Source: Verrucomicrobiota bacterium
GTDB taxonomy: Bacteria; Verrucomicrobiota; Verrucomicrobiia; Chthoniobacterales; SZAS-18
Assembly (NCBI GenBank): GCA_018240025.1
Contig: JAFEGM010000084.1
Span: forward strand, 1 to 33,308
Reading direction: 5' to 3'
DNA length: 33,308 bases
Both the position numbers and the translations under genes were made by a program. Positions 1 to 8,615 of this stretch are shown here, in pieces (position 1 is the stretch's first letter; every line of letters begins with the position of its first letter). The notes beneath the pieces are model-generated. The model worked only from the letters and a program-made list of their open reading frames with translations. It made no database searches and had not been told where the DNA came from.

Positions 1-176
1 TCCTCGTCCTCGTCGTCGTCCTTGTCCTCGTCCTCGAATCGACCACCGCCGCAGGCCAAACTCCGCGAGCGGAGCTCGCAGCACCGGAACTACTCACCCA
101 AGAGCCTGCTTCGCGGAGCTCGTCCTCGTCCTCGTCGTCGTCCTCGTCCTCGAATCGACTACCGCCGCAGGCCAAT
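1..176 (-). repeat. Composite GAGGAC-type intergenic repeat, two units, cut by window edge
   Basis: Read on the minus strand, the stop codon of the neighbouring transporter gene is followed at once by ATTGGCCTGCGGC, then about 10 variable bases, a TTCGAGGACGAGGAC run with interspersed GACGAC, and a spacer containing GGCTCTTGGGTGAGT. A second copy of the same module then begins at about 60 and runs off the left edge. The spacer includes a small perfect hairpin, CTCCGC-GA-GCGGAG at 61-74. The same module occurs at 6395-7190 and 25606-25661. No protein is proposed here, because the open frames are only low-complexity translations of the hexanucleotide. Confidence 0.8.
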
Positions 177-1478
177 TCACCTCGCGTGGCGTTCCTGCGC
201 CCTCGCGAGCCATGCTCCGCTGCCGGCCCAGATGAGAGCGAGGACGCCGCCGACCAGCATGGCGGCGGTGGGATTGCTCGTGACGGCGTCGAAGCCGGCC
301 TTGACCCAGCCGCTGACGGCGTCGCCGCCGCGGTAGACGACGGTGTCGATGAAGCTCTTGGCCTTGTACTTCTGCTCGGTGCCGATGACCGTGTAGAGCA
401 TCTCGCGTCCCGGGCGGATGAAGGCGTATTCGCCGGCGCGGCGGACGACCATGATGACGACGAAGACGGCGAAGGTCGGCGCGATGGCCAGCGCGACGAA
501 GCCGCCGACCATCACGAGCGGCACGCCGACCAGCAGCACGCCCAGGCCGAGTCGGCGGGCGACGTGGCCGGTGATGAAGAACTGCCCCACGATCGAGAGC
601 GCCTGCACAGTCGCGTCGATGAGGCCGAAGACGCGGGTCTGGTCGGCTTTTTTCGGGAACGCTTCGGCCACCAACCGGGCCTGCTCGAAGTAGAGGAACG
701 TGGTCACGCTGGTCAGCAGCAGCACGAAGACGCCGATGCCGAGCAGGTACGGTGAGCGAAAGGTGTCGATGGCGCCCGCGAACGGATTGCCCCCGAGACG
801 TTCCGGCTCCGGTTCGGGCGCGAGGTCGGCGGGCAGCGGATTGCGCTGGCGCCAGCGATGCAGCCAGACCGCCGCGGCGCCGCTGGCCACGAGCAGCAGG
901 GCCGAGAGCACCAGCAGGCCCGCATGGCCGATGTGCCCGACGAGGAGCGCGCCGAGCAGCGGTCCGAGCAATCCGCCCAGGCTGCCGCCGCCGGCCGCGA
1001 GGGCGAAGAGGCGCTTGGCCTCGCGCAGCACGAAGACATCGACCAGCACGCTCCAGCCGGCCGAGATGGTCAGGAGGTTGAAGACCGAGAGCCAGATGTA
1101 GAAGCCGCGCGCGATCCAGACATTGTCCGGCGCCGCCGCCAGCGCCCCGGCGAAGAAGAGCAGGTTGACCGCGAAGAGCCCGAAGAGCCAGGGCACGATG
1201 GTCCGGCGGGGGAACCGCCCCGCCACCCAGCCGAACAGCGGCACCGTCGCGAGCGTGGCCACGAACGTGCCGGTGAAGAGCCACTGCAGGTTCTTGATCC
1301 CGCCTGCCACGCCCATGGTCTCGCGCACGGGCCGAAGCATGAAATAGCCCGTGAAGAGCAGAAAGAACATCAGCACCCCCGCCAGCACCGCCGGCGCCTC
1401 GTGCGGCTCCACGCTGAGGAATCGTCGGGACCACGCCGCGCGGGCGGCGGAGGAGGAAGGCGAGGTCGAGTCGGACAT
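177..1478 (-). CDS. MFS / NTP-NDP exchange-type membrane transporter
   Basis: A 433-aa polytopic inner-membrane protein. About twelve hydrophobic segments fill the chain from the conserved opening stretch LLFTGYFMLRPVRETMGV (near residue 40) to the C-terminus, with short charged loops between them. The YFMLRPVRE motif near the first membrane helix is typical of a bacterial group annotated either as MFS transporters or as relatives of ATP/ADP translocases, so the substrate cannot be assigned. The start at 1478 (MSDSTSPSSS) was chosen because the conserved hydrophobic part begins soon after it; the open frame continues far upstream but has no membrane-protein character there. No other transporter gene is adjacent. 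The stop codon is directly followed by repeat DNA. Confidence 0.85.
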   Translation of the reverse strand: MSDSTSPSSSAARAAWSRRFLSVEPHEAPAVLAGVLMFFLLFTGYFMLRPVRETMGVAGGIKNLQWLFTGTFVATLATVPLFGWVAGRFPRRTIVPWLFGLFAVNLLFFAGALAAAPDNVWIARGFYIWLSVFNLLTISAGWSVLVDVFVLREAKRLFALAAGGGSLGGLLGPLLGALLVGHIGHAGLLVLSALLLVASGAAAVWLHRWRQRNPLPADLAPEPEPERLGGNPFAGAIDTFRSPYLLGIGVFVLLLTSVTTFLYFEQARLVAEAFPKKADQTRVFGLIDATVQALSIVGQFFITGHVARRLGLGVLLVGVPLVMVGGFVALAIAPTFAVFVVIMVVRRAGEYAFIRPGREMLYTVIGTEQKYKAKSFIDTVVYRGGDAVSGWVKAGFDAVTSNPTAAMLVGGVLALIWAGSGAWLARAQERHAR

Positions 1479-1642
1479 GGCGAGCGGCGGCCGGGGAGAG
1501 CCGCCCGCGTGCTCGCCTGTCTGCGCTGCGCCCGCAACGGTCCGAACGTGCGCAACGTTCGGCTGCGGCGCTTTCGCAAGAGCGGGGGGCCGTTGTCGGC
1601 CGCTGCCGAATGCGGACGCGGCAGGTGAGGCGCTGGAAACGC

Positions 1643-2431
1643 TCAGGCTCGGACCGCCGGCGGAAGCGACCGCGTCCCGTTGCAGTGCGGATACCGCGGG
1701 CAGCCATGGAACCGCTGGCCTCTCGTGGCCCCGCGCCGCGCTGTGCGTTCGACCATCGGTCGGCCGCAATTGGGGCAGGCGGGGGATGTCGACGGGGCAT
1801 CCGCGGGCGCCGAGGGCTCGCCGAGGGTCGTGTTCAAGCTGGCGAGCGGAGTATTGGCGCGCACGGCCGCCAGCCGTCGCAGGAGCGCCTGACCATCGAC
1901 GAGCTCGATCCCGTTCTGCCCCGCGAACGATCTCGCCTCGGCCGTGAACCCGCTGGTGGTGACGAGAATGGCGTGCTGGAAGCCTTCCGCCGTGCTGACC
2001 CCGAGGATTTGGTGCAGGACGGGCGCGCCGACCTTTCGCGTGCTGGCCCACCGCTTGCATTGCACCACCGCCGTGTCCGCGCCGCGTCGAAGCCGGAGGT
2101 CGATTCCGCCATCCGCGCCTCGGCTGAGCGTTTCCTGCACGGCATAGCCTTCTCGGCGGAAAACCTCGCCCATCAGCTCCTCGAAGTGCTTGGGATCGAT
2201 CTGCAGGAGCTCCTCCAGCGTTGTCTGCGAGGCGAGCGCCGCCCGCGTTCGCGCTGCGCGGAGCGCCGAGAGCGCGGCCAGGAATAGGAAGAGGAAACCG
2301 AAGAGTCGCGAAGCGGGTCCGAACGGTCCGAGGAACGGCCCCGCGGCGAAAACGAGACCGGCGACAGCTGCGGCCACGTACCAGGGCAGCAGGACCAACA
2401 GGTGGGCAGGGTGATCGGACGAACGGGGCAT
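1643..2431 (-). CDS. Membrane-anchored Mrr-like restriction endonuclease with C-terminal zinc ribbon
   Basis: A 262-aa protein. Two hydrophobic segments at about residues 10-30 and 41-57 are followed by an Mrr_cat-type nuclease domain (about 75-190) with the expected acid and lysine residues: GADGGIDL (D107, D111) and VVQCKRW (Q124, K126), after the helix HFEELMGEVF. The C-terminus carries a four-cysteine zinc ribbon of the topoisomerase I type (CPNCGRP...GCPRYPHC). Family knowledge: such proteins cleave or bind DNA, and some act as orphan type IV-like restriction enzymes; some membrane-linked forms have no known role. The start at 2431 (MPRSSDHP) is preferred because it lies just before the first membrane helix; an in-frame ATG at 2518 would add 29 Pro/His-rich residues. 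Neither has a clear ribosome site. No methylase gene is nearby. Confidence 0.8.
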   Translation of the reverse strand: MPRSSDHPAHLLVLLPWYVAAAVAGLVFAAGPFLGPFGPASRLFGFLFLFLAALSALRAARTRAALASQTTLEELLQIDPKHFEELMGEVFRREGYAVQETLSRGADGGIDLRLRRGADTAVVQCKRWASTRKVGAPVLHQILGVSTAEGFQHAILVTTSGFTAEARSFAGQNGIELVDGQALLRRLAAVRANTPLASLNTTLGEPSAPADAPSTSPACPNCGRPMVERTARRGATRGQRFHGCPRYPHCNGTRSLPPAVRA

Positions 2432-2730
2432 TGGAACTGAGCGGGGCAAGGGGGAGGCCGCACCTGGGCGTGGCCGGGGGTGAAGGTGGAGGTCGGTGCC
2501 CTTGATGGAGGGATCCATCGCGGGGGTTCATAGATGAACACGCAAGGGCGGTCGGACCGTGACCGGTCAGCCGACGAGTTTTCCGAATACGAACGAGGGT
2601 AAGTGCGGCGCTTCCTCGGTTGGATGCTCGTCGGACCTGTCCATCGCAGCCTTTCGCTCCGCCAGTTTGCCGGACCACTTCGCGACTTCGCGCGAGCCTT
2701 TGTCAGGCCATGGCGGCGGGACTGCCCGAC

Positions 2731-3153
2731 CTACGCGCTGCGCCGGACCTCGGCCGCCAACTCCCGCAATTCCTCCACGATCGGGTCGTCCGCCGGGGCC
2801 CACGCGAGGCTGCCGTATTCGGCCGGAGGCAGCCAGCGGGCCTCGGCGTGCTCGGTCAGCTGGAAATCCGGACGCACGGCGCAGTCGACCAGAAACGGAC
2901 GCAGGCGGACCAGGCCGAAATCGTAGAGGTGCTCGGCCGGCCGGAGCGGCCGCAGCGGGGCGCTCACCTCGAGGCGCAGCTCTTCGCGCAGTTCGCGGCG
3001 CAGGGCCGCCTCGGGCGATTCGCCGGGCTCGATCTTCCCGCCGGGAAATTCCCAGAGGCCGGCGAGCAGCTTCCCGGCGGGGCGCTGGGTGGCGAGAATG
3101 CAGCCATCGATATCGCGCAGGACGAGGCAGACGACTTCGAGCAGACGGGGCAT
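2731..3153 (-). CDS. mutT: MutT-type Nudix hydrolase (8-oxo-dGTP diphosphatase-like)
   Basis: A 140-aa single-domain Nudix protein, the usual length for MutT. The sequence around the active site, LWEFPGGKIEPGE, is almost that of MutT, which hydrolyses 8-oxo-dGTP to the monophosphate so that oxidised guanine is not built into DNA. The Nudix box spans residues 39-61, with metal ligands E54, E57 and E58 in RELREEL. One canonical position is unusual: the glycine near the end of the box is arginine (R60). The start at 3153 (MPRLLEVV) fits the family; the longer open frame upstream overlaps the promoter region of the divergent gene at 3284. The substrate is inferred from sequence likeness only; other nucleotide substrates are possible. 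Confidence 0.85.
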   Translation of the reverse strand: MPRLLEVVCLVLRDIDGCILATQRPAGKLLAGLWEFPGGKIEPGESPEAALRRELREELRLEVSAPLRPLRPAEHLYDFGLVRLRPFLVDCAVRPDFQLTEHAEARWLPPAEYGSLAWAPADDPIVEELRELAAEVRRSA

Positions 3154-3283
3154 GCGGCCAGTCTCGGGCGACGCTGCGCTGCGGCAAGGCGCGGTGCTGC
3201 GACCCGCCGATGGCGCAGATTTGGCGGGCTCGGCGGCGTTTCCATCCTTGTAGGGGTGGGGCCGGAAAGGGCATTCTGCCGCG

Positions 3284-6200
3284 GTGAAAATCCCCCTGAT
3301 CGCGCTTGCCGCGATGTTCTGGGCCGGCGCACTCGGCGCGGCCAATCTGACCGTCACCACCCTGGCGGACGACGGCTCGGCCGGCACGTTGCGCAGTCGG
3401 GTCAGCGCGGCGGCCGCGGGGGATGTCATCACGTTCGACCCCGCGTTGTTCTCCGGCGGAGCCGGCACCATCACGCTGACGGGCGGATCGCCGGGCACGC
3501 AGGGCAGCAGCCACATCGAGATCCTGCGCGATCTCAGCATCGTGGGCCCCGGCGCGCGGTTGCTGACCATCAATGGCAACGGCGCCTCGCGCGCCTTCCT
3601 GGTGGCCGACGGCGATCAGAACGCGTTCAAGAACGTGCTCATCAGCGGGATCAACTTCACCAACTGCAACGGCGCGGGGGAGGTCACGCCCGGCTCGGGC
3701 ATCAACCAGGTGCAGGGAGCAGCCATCTACTCGTCGGAAAATCTGACCCTGCGGGAGTGCAGTTTCGTCGGCAACACGGTCAACGGCGCGGGCGGTGGCG
3801 TCTTTCTCAGCGGCGGCGCGACCAATGCGACGGTCCTGATCGAGAACTGTCTGTTCGCCAACAACACGGTCACGGCCTCCGGTTCCAATGGCGGCGCCTT
3901 CGTGGCCTCGGGCGTGACCGCGACGGTGGTCAATTCGACGCTCAGCGGCAACACCACCGGCAACAGCGGCGGCGGCGCGCTGGCTCAGGCCAATGCTGCG
4001 CTCACGTTCCGGAATTGCACCGTGGTCAGCAACATCGCCAACGGCCTGAACGGCGGCGGCGGACTGCGCGTGACGGGCGCCGGGTCCTCGCTCACGCTCA
4101 TCAACACGATCGTGGCCGGCAACGACTGCCCGAATTTCACCGGCGGCGATGATCTGACGCGCTCGAGTGGCACGCTGACTGGCAACAACAGCGTCATCGG
4201 CGACGCGGCCTCGGCCGGCGGACTGACCAACGGCACCAATGGCAACTTCGTCGGCGTGGGCGGGGCCGGCGTGCGCGCGCTCAACACGATCATCAACACC
4301 TCGCTGGCCAACAACGGCGGCCCGACGAATTCGCACCTGCTGGCGGCCGGCAGCGTGGCGATCAATGCGGGCGCCAACGCCAACGCCTCGACCACGGCGA
4401 CCGACCAGCGCGGGGTGGGGTTCAATCGCTTCAACGGCACGGTGGACATCGGCGCGATCGAAGACGGCTCGACTTCGCCGACCTTCCCCGGCGTCCGTCC
4501 GCTCGGCGCGCCGGCGCAGGTGAGCAACGCCACCACGCTGAGCTTCACGGTGCCGCCCGGAACCAACCGGATGCTGGCGGTGCTGGCCTCGGATTCCGAC
4601 CTGACGAACCTGACCGACATCACCGGCGTGACCTTCAACGGCACGCCCCTGACCCGGGCGGTCGTGCGCAACGACGCCGCGGTCGCAGTGGACACAATCT
4701 GGTATCTCGCTCTCGGCACGAGCAGCACCGGCGTGACCGGCAACGTGGTCGTGACCAGCAACTTCAATCCGCCCACCTCGGTCGGGGCGATGGCCTTCGA
4801 GAACGTCGATCAAACGACGCCGATGAACAACGTCCAGGCCGCCAACAATACGAGCATGGTCAACGCCAGTTCCTCGCTCGCGGTGACCTCCGCGGTGGGC
4901 GATCTGGTGCTCGATCTCTTCGACATCTACGAGCCTGGTGGCGTGGGCACGCAGACGCCCGGCGCCGGCCAGGCCGTGCTGCACAACGTCGACGTCCCGG
5001 GCGGCAGTCTCTTCGGCTACTACCAGACCAGCATCAAACCCGGCGCGTCCAGCGTGACCATGTCGTGGATCTCCAACGGCACCGCCATGATCCACGTGGC
5101 CGTGAACGTGAAGCAGTTCGCCGCCGCGCCCACCGCGACGCCCACGCCCACGGCGACCGCGACGCCCACGCGGACGCCGACGCCGACCCCCACGAACACG
5201 CCCACCGCGACGCCGACGCCGACGAATACGCCGACGCTCACGCCCACTCCAACTCCGACGAATACGCCGACGCGGACCCCGACGCCGACGAACACGCCGA
5301 CCTTCACGCCCACGCCGACTCCGACGAACACGCCGACGTTGACGCCTACGCCCACGAATACGCCGACCTTCACGCCGACGCCGACGAATACACCGACGTT
5401 GACTCCGACGCCGACGAACACGCCGACGTTGACCCCGACGCCGACGAACACGCCCACCGCGACTCCGACGCCGACCCACACTCCCACGCTGACGCCAACT
5501 CCGACGGCTACCCCGACGGCTACGCCCACTCCGAGTCCGACGCCGTCGCCCACACCCACGCCCACCGTCACGCCGACGCCCACCGTCACGCCGACGCCGA
5601 CGCCCTCGGGCACGGCGCCGTCCATCACCAGCGCGGCCAGCGCGGTCTTCACCGCGGGCGTCAACGGTTCGTTCCAGGTCACCGCCAGCGGCCTGCCGGC
5701 GCCGACGTTCTCGACCACCGGGCCGTTGCCCAATGCGGTCACGCTCACCCCAGGAGGCCTGCTCTCCGGCGTGCCGGATCTGAGCACGGGCGGACAAACC
5801 TTCGCCTTCACGCTGGTCGCGACCAACGGGGTCGCGCCCGACGCCACGCAGTCCTTCTCGCTGCGCATCAACCGGCGCCCGACCGGCGGCACGGGCGTGC
5901 TCGCCACCACGGTCAATCGCGCCACCAGCGTCTCAGCCACGAAGCTGCGCAACGCCTCGAGCGATCCCGACGGCGATACCCTGACCGTGACCGCGGTCGC
6001 CCCGACCAGCGCGCAGGGCGGGACGGTCGTCCTCGCCTCCGGCACGGTCACCTACACGCCGCCGAATGCGTTCATCGGCAACGACTCGTTCACCTACACG
6101 GTCAGCGACGGCTACCCCGGCAGCACCGGCACGGGCACGGTCAACGTGCAGGTGAAGGCGGATGCCGGCTCGCTCAACATCGTCTCCGTCTCGACCTCCG

Positions 6201-6394
6201 CCGGCGGCACGCTGGTCGTCTGTCAGGGCATTCCGGGGTTCAATTACGTGATCCAGTCGTCGGACAACCTGCAGGCCACCTGGACGAATCTGTCCGGCAC
6301 GCTCACGGCCGACGGGACGGGACGCTTCCAGTATCTCGACACCACCCAGCCGCCGCCGACGCAGCGGTTCTATCGCGCGATCAGCGCGCCTTGA
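3284..6394 (+). CDS. Large secreted beta-helix protein with Thr/Pro linker and Ig/cadherin-like domains
   Basis: A 1036-aa exported protein starting at GTG 3284 with a clean signal peptide (KIPLIALAAMFWAGALGAA) and a GGAAAGG ribosome site about 14 bases upstream. Residues 20-400 form a right-handed beta-helix of the 'choice-of-anchor Q' type, with N/G-rich repeated turns and the closing INAGANANAS...DQRGVGFNR. Residues 405-610 look like a beta-sandwich. Residues 616-775 are almost pure TPTPTNTPT repeats, presumably a stiff, possibly glycosylated linker. Then follow an Ig-like domain (780-860), a cadherin/VCBS-like domain (863-965, DPDGDTLTVT...NDSFTYTVSDG) and a C-terminal module (YVIQSSDNL...RFYRAI) frequent in verrucomicrobial exported proteins. 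Likely a surface protein or adhesin; no catalytic residues can be named. Confidence 0.9.
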   Translation: MKIPLIALAAMFWAGALGAANLTVTTLADDGSAGTLRSRVSAAAAGDVITFDPALFSGGAGTITLTGGSPGTQGSSHIEILRDLSIVGPGARLLTINGNGASRAFLVADGDQNAFKNVLISGINFTNCNGAGEVTPGSGINQVQGAAIYSSENLTLRECSFVGNTVNGAGGGVFLSGGATNATVLIENCLFANNTVTASGSNGGAFVASGVTATVVNSTLSGNTTGNSGGGALAQANAALTFRNCTVVSNIANGLNGGGGLRVTGAGSSLTLINTIVAGNDCPNFTGGDDLTRSSGTLTGNNSVIGDAASAGGLTNGTNGNFVGVGGAGVRALNTIINTSLANNGGPTNSHLLAAGSVAINAGANANASTTATDQRGVGFNRFNGTVDIGAIEDGSTSPTFPGVRPLGAPAQVSNATTLSFTVPPGTNRMLAVLASDSDLTNLTDITGVTFNGTPLTRAVVRNDAAVAVDTIWYLALGTSSTGVTGNVVVTSNFNPPTSVGAMAFENVDQTTPMNNVQAANNTSMVNASSSLAVTSAVGDLVLDLFDIYEPGGVGTQTPGAGQAVLHNVDVPGGSLFGYYQTSIKPGASSVTMSWISNGTAMIHVAVNVKQFAAAPTATPTPTATATPTRTPTPTPTNTPTATPTPTNTPTLTPTPTPTNTPTRTPTPTNTPTFTPTPTPTNTPTLTPTPTNTPTFTPTPTNTPTLTPTPTNTPTLTPTPTNTPTATPTPTHTPTLTPTPTATPTATPTPSPTPSPTPTPTVTPTPTVTPTPTPSGTAPSITSAASAVFTAGVNGSFQVTASGLPAPTFSTTGPLPNAVTLTPGGLLSGVPDLSTGGQTFAFTLVATNGVAPDATQSFSLRINRRPTGGTGVLATTVNRATSVSATKLRNASSDPDGDTLTVTAVAPTSAQGGTVVLASGTVTYTPPNAFIGNDSFTYTVSDGYPGSTGTGTVNVQVKADAGSLNIVSVSTSAGGTLVVCQGIPGFNYVIQSSDNLQATWTNLSGTLTADGTGRFQYLDTTQPPPTQRFYRAISAP

Positions 6395-7190
6395 GGATTG
6401 GCCTGCGGCTTTGGTCGCTGCGAGGACTCGGAGGGGATTGGCCTGCGGCTTTGGTCGCTCCGAGGACTCGGAGGGGATTGGCCTGCGGCTTTGGTCGCTC
6501 CGAGGACGAGGACGAGGACGACGACGAGGACGAGCACGGAGAGCGACGTCCTCGGTGGTGTTGAGGTCACCTCGGCTCGTGCTTGGAGAGCGCTGAAGAT
6601 TGGCCTGCGGCTTTGGTCGCTCCGAGGACGAGGACGAGGACGACGACGAGGACGAGCACGGAGAGCGAAGTCCACGGTGGTGCTGAGGTCACCTCGGCTC
6701 GTGCTTGAAGAGCGAGCAGGAACTCGCACCTGCCGTAGTCCCACTCACCCCAGAGCCCGCGCGCGCAGATCGCCCTCGTCCTGAAGATTGGCCTGCGGCT
6801 TTGGTCGCTCCGAGGACGAGGACGAGGACGACGACGAGGACGAGCATGGAGAGCGACGTCCTCGGTGGTGCTGGGGTCACCTCGGCTCGTGCTTGGAGAG
6901 CGAGCTGCCGTAGCCCCACTCACCCCAGAGCCCGCGCGCGCAGATCGTCCTCGTCCTGAAGATTTGGCCTGCGGCTTTGGTCGCTCCGAGGACGAGGACG
7001 AGGACGACGACGAGGACGAGCACGGAGAGCGACGTCCACGGTGCCGTGGTCCTCCTCGCCTCGTGCTTGGAGTGCGAGCAGGAACTCGCACCTGCCGCAA
7101 GCCTACTCACCCCAGAGCCCGCCCTCGCAGATCGTCCTCGTCCTCGTCGTCGTCGTCGTCCTCGAAGCGACCAAAGCCGCAGGCCAATTC
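6395..7190. repeat. Array of composite GAGGAC repeats closing with an inverted unit
   Basis: This stretch of about 800 bases has no convincing gene. GGATTGGCCTGCGGCTTTGG recurs at 6395, 6435 and 6475 with an exact 40-base period, and similar starts occur near 6598, 6786 and 6960. The later units continue with TCGCTCCGAGGACGAGG and a run of GAC/GAG triplets, then a conserved tail containing GGTCACCTCGGCTCGTGC and, in some, ACTCACCCCAGAGCCCGC. The long units are about 120-190 bases and differ by internal deletions. The last unit (7129-7190) is in the opposite orientation (GTCCTCGAAGCGACCAAAGC), so the array could fold back on itself. Overlapping open frames on both strands are R/E/D-rich translations of the repeat and are not called. 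Confidence 0.85.
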
Positions 7191-7276
7191 TCCCTTCACG
7201 GGTTTTTCATGGTCTCTCCACGTCGAATTCACCGTGCAGCCCCTGCGGCGGGCGCGGGTCGACGGGATCTTCGGCC

Positions 7277-8560
7277 ATGACCGAATCGATCTCTCATGGG
7301 CGTGGACAGGCGTTGGCCGGTTTGCTGGTGCTCGCCGCGAGCGGGCTCTGGCTGCTGGTCGCGGCGCAGCTCCGCAGTCCGTATTTCTGCGCGCTGCGCG
7401 GGCCGCTGGTGGGGCTTTGGCTGGGCGCGGGCCTGGCGGCGGTCGTCTGGTGGCTGCACGGCGGGCGGCGGGTGCGGGTGCGGCGTCGGCATTGGTTCGC
7501 CGCGGCGGTGACGCTGGGTGCGCTGGTGAGCGGACAGCAGCAGGTCCAGCACTGGCTCCATCGACGCTGGGTGCTGGCGACTCCGGCCAACCTGACGCCG
7601 GTCGGCCGCCATCTGATCGTCGGCTGGCTGGGGCTCGACACGACCCGCGCGCTGGCGGCGAAGGGTGCCATCGCGGGAGTGTTCCTGACCCGACGCGACT
7701 TCCCGCCGGGCGCCGGTCTGGCCGAGATCCGCCGGGTGGTCGATGCGCTGCAGTCGGCTCGCGCCGAGGCCGGCCTGCCGCGCCTTTGGATCGCGACCGA
7801 CCAGGAAGGCGGGCCGGTGGCCAAGCTCTCGCCCGCCGTGCCCGCGCAGCCGGCACTCGGGACACTGCTCGCGGAATTCGATCGTCCCGGGCTGGCGGAC
7901 GATCCGGTGCGGGCCGAACGCCTCGTCGCGTGCGTGCGCGCCTACGCCGAGCCGCAGGCCCGCGCGCTGGCGGCGGCGGGCATCAACCTGAACTTCGCGC
8001 CGGTGCTCGACCTGAAACCGGAGCGGGCGATCGGGCTGCTCGATCGGCACACGAAGATCGACACCCGGGCGCTCGGGCGCGAACCGGAGGTGGTGTCGCT
8101 GGCGGGCGAGACGTACGTCCGCGTGCTGGCGGAACACGGCATCACGGCGGTGCTCAAGCATTTCCCGGGACTCGGGCGCGTCGGGGCCGACACCCATCAC
8201 TTCCGCGCCGAACTGACCGGCTCGGCGGAGGAGCTGGAGGCGCACGATTGGCACCCTTTCCGGACCGTGGCCTCGCGCACCGGCGCGGCCATCATGCTTG
8301 GACATGTGGTGGTCGGCGCGGTCGATGCGCGGCAGCCCGCTTCGTGTTCTGCGGCCGTTGCGCGCGGCCTGCTGCGCGAGCGTTGGGGACTGCGCGGACT
8401 GCTCGTGACGGACGATTTCTCGATGGCGCCGATCTTCCACGGCCCCGGCGGTCTGACCGAGGCCACGCGCCGCAGCCTGGCGGCAGGCGTCGATCTGATC
8501 CTGCTCTCCTACGACGCCGAGGCGGTGTTCGATCTGCTGGCGGAACTATGGAGCGAATGA
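7277..8560 (+). CDS. Membrane-anchored glycoside hydrolase family 3 (NagZ-like beta-N-acetylhexosaminidase)
   Basis: A 427-aa protein. Three hydrophobic segments occupy about residues 10-95, with the very basic loop GGRRVRVRRRHW between the second and third. The rest is a GH3 barrel: WIATDQEGG, INLNFAPVLD, KHFPGLG (K294 onward), the Asp/His pair D305/H307 in GADTHH typical of NagZ-type acid/base catalysis, and VTDDFSM (near 379), which holds the expected nucleophile. NagZ enzymes remove terminal N-acetylglucosamine from muropeptides and are normally cytosolic; the positive loop here predicts the catalytic domain outside the inner membrane. The start at ATG 7277 gives a complete first membrane helix. 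The next gene starts 10-55 bases downstream and is also a cell-wall hydrolase. Substrate is inferred from motifs. Confidence 0.85.
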   Translation: MTESISHGRGQALAGLLVLAASGLWLLVAAQLRSPYFCALRGPLVGLWLGAGLAAVVWWLHGGRRVRVRRRHWFAAAVTLGALVSGQQQVQHWLHRRWVLATPANLTPVGRHLIVGWLGLDTTRALAAKGAIAGVFLTRRDFPPGAGLAEIRRVVDALQSARAEAGLPRLWIATDQEGGPVAKLSPAVPAQPALGTLLAEFDRPGLADDPVRAERLVACVRAYAEPQARALAAAGINLNFAPVLDLKPERAIGLLDRHTKIDTRALGREPEVVSLAGETYVRVLAEHGITAVLKHFPGLGRVGADTHHFRAELTGSAEELEAHDWHPFRTVASRTGAAIMLGHVVVGAVDARQPASCSAAVARGLLRERWGLRGLLVTDDFSMAPIFHGPGGLTEATRRSLAAGVDLILLSYDAEAVFDLLAELWSE

Positions 8561-8615
8561 AGCATCGACGGTGCCGCCGCGCCGTGGCGAACATCTGCTC
8601 ACCGACTCTCGCCCG

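Noticed and set aside
2567..5797. Minus-strand open frame of 1076 residues
   Set aside because: It lies opposite the well-supported MutT and beta-helix genes and translates to Arg/Gly-rich text; it is open only because of the high GC content.
5020..6051. Minus-strand frame giving VGVGV repeats, at first sight an elastin-like protein
   Set aside because: It is the reverse translation of the Thr/Pro linker repeat, with no start signal or signal peptide of its own.
6395..7190. CRISPR array
   Set aside because: Units are 40-190 bases, spacers are not unique, the repeats themselves vary in length, and there are no cas genes.
6865..7280. Small proteins with acidic or basic stretches in the GAGGAC array
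   Set aside because: They are translations of the hexanucleotide in all frames and both strands, with no ribosome sites or conservation.
8571..8615. GTG 8571 as start of the NlpC/P60 gene
   Set aside because: It adds 15 polar residues before the first membrane helix and has no better ribosome site; kept only as an alternative.
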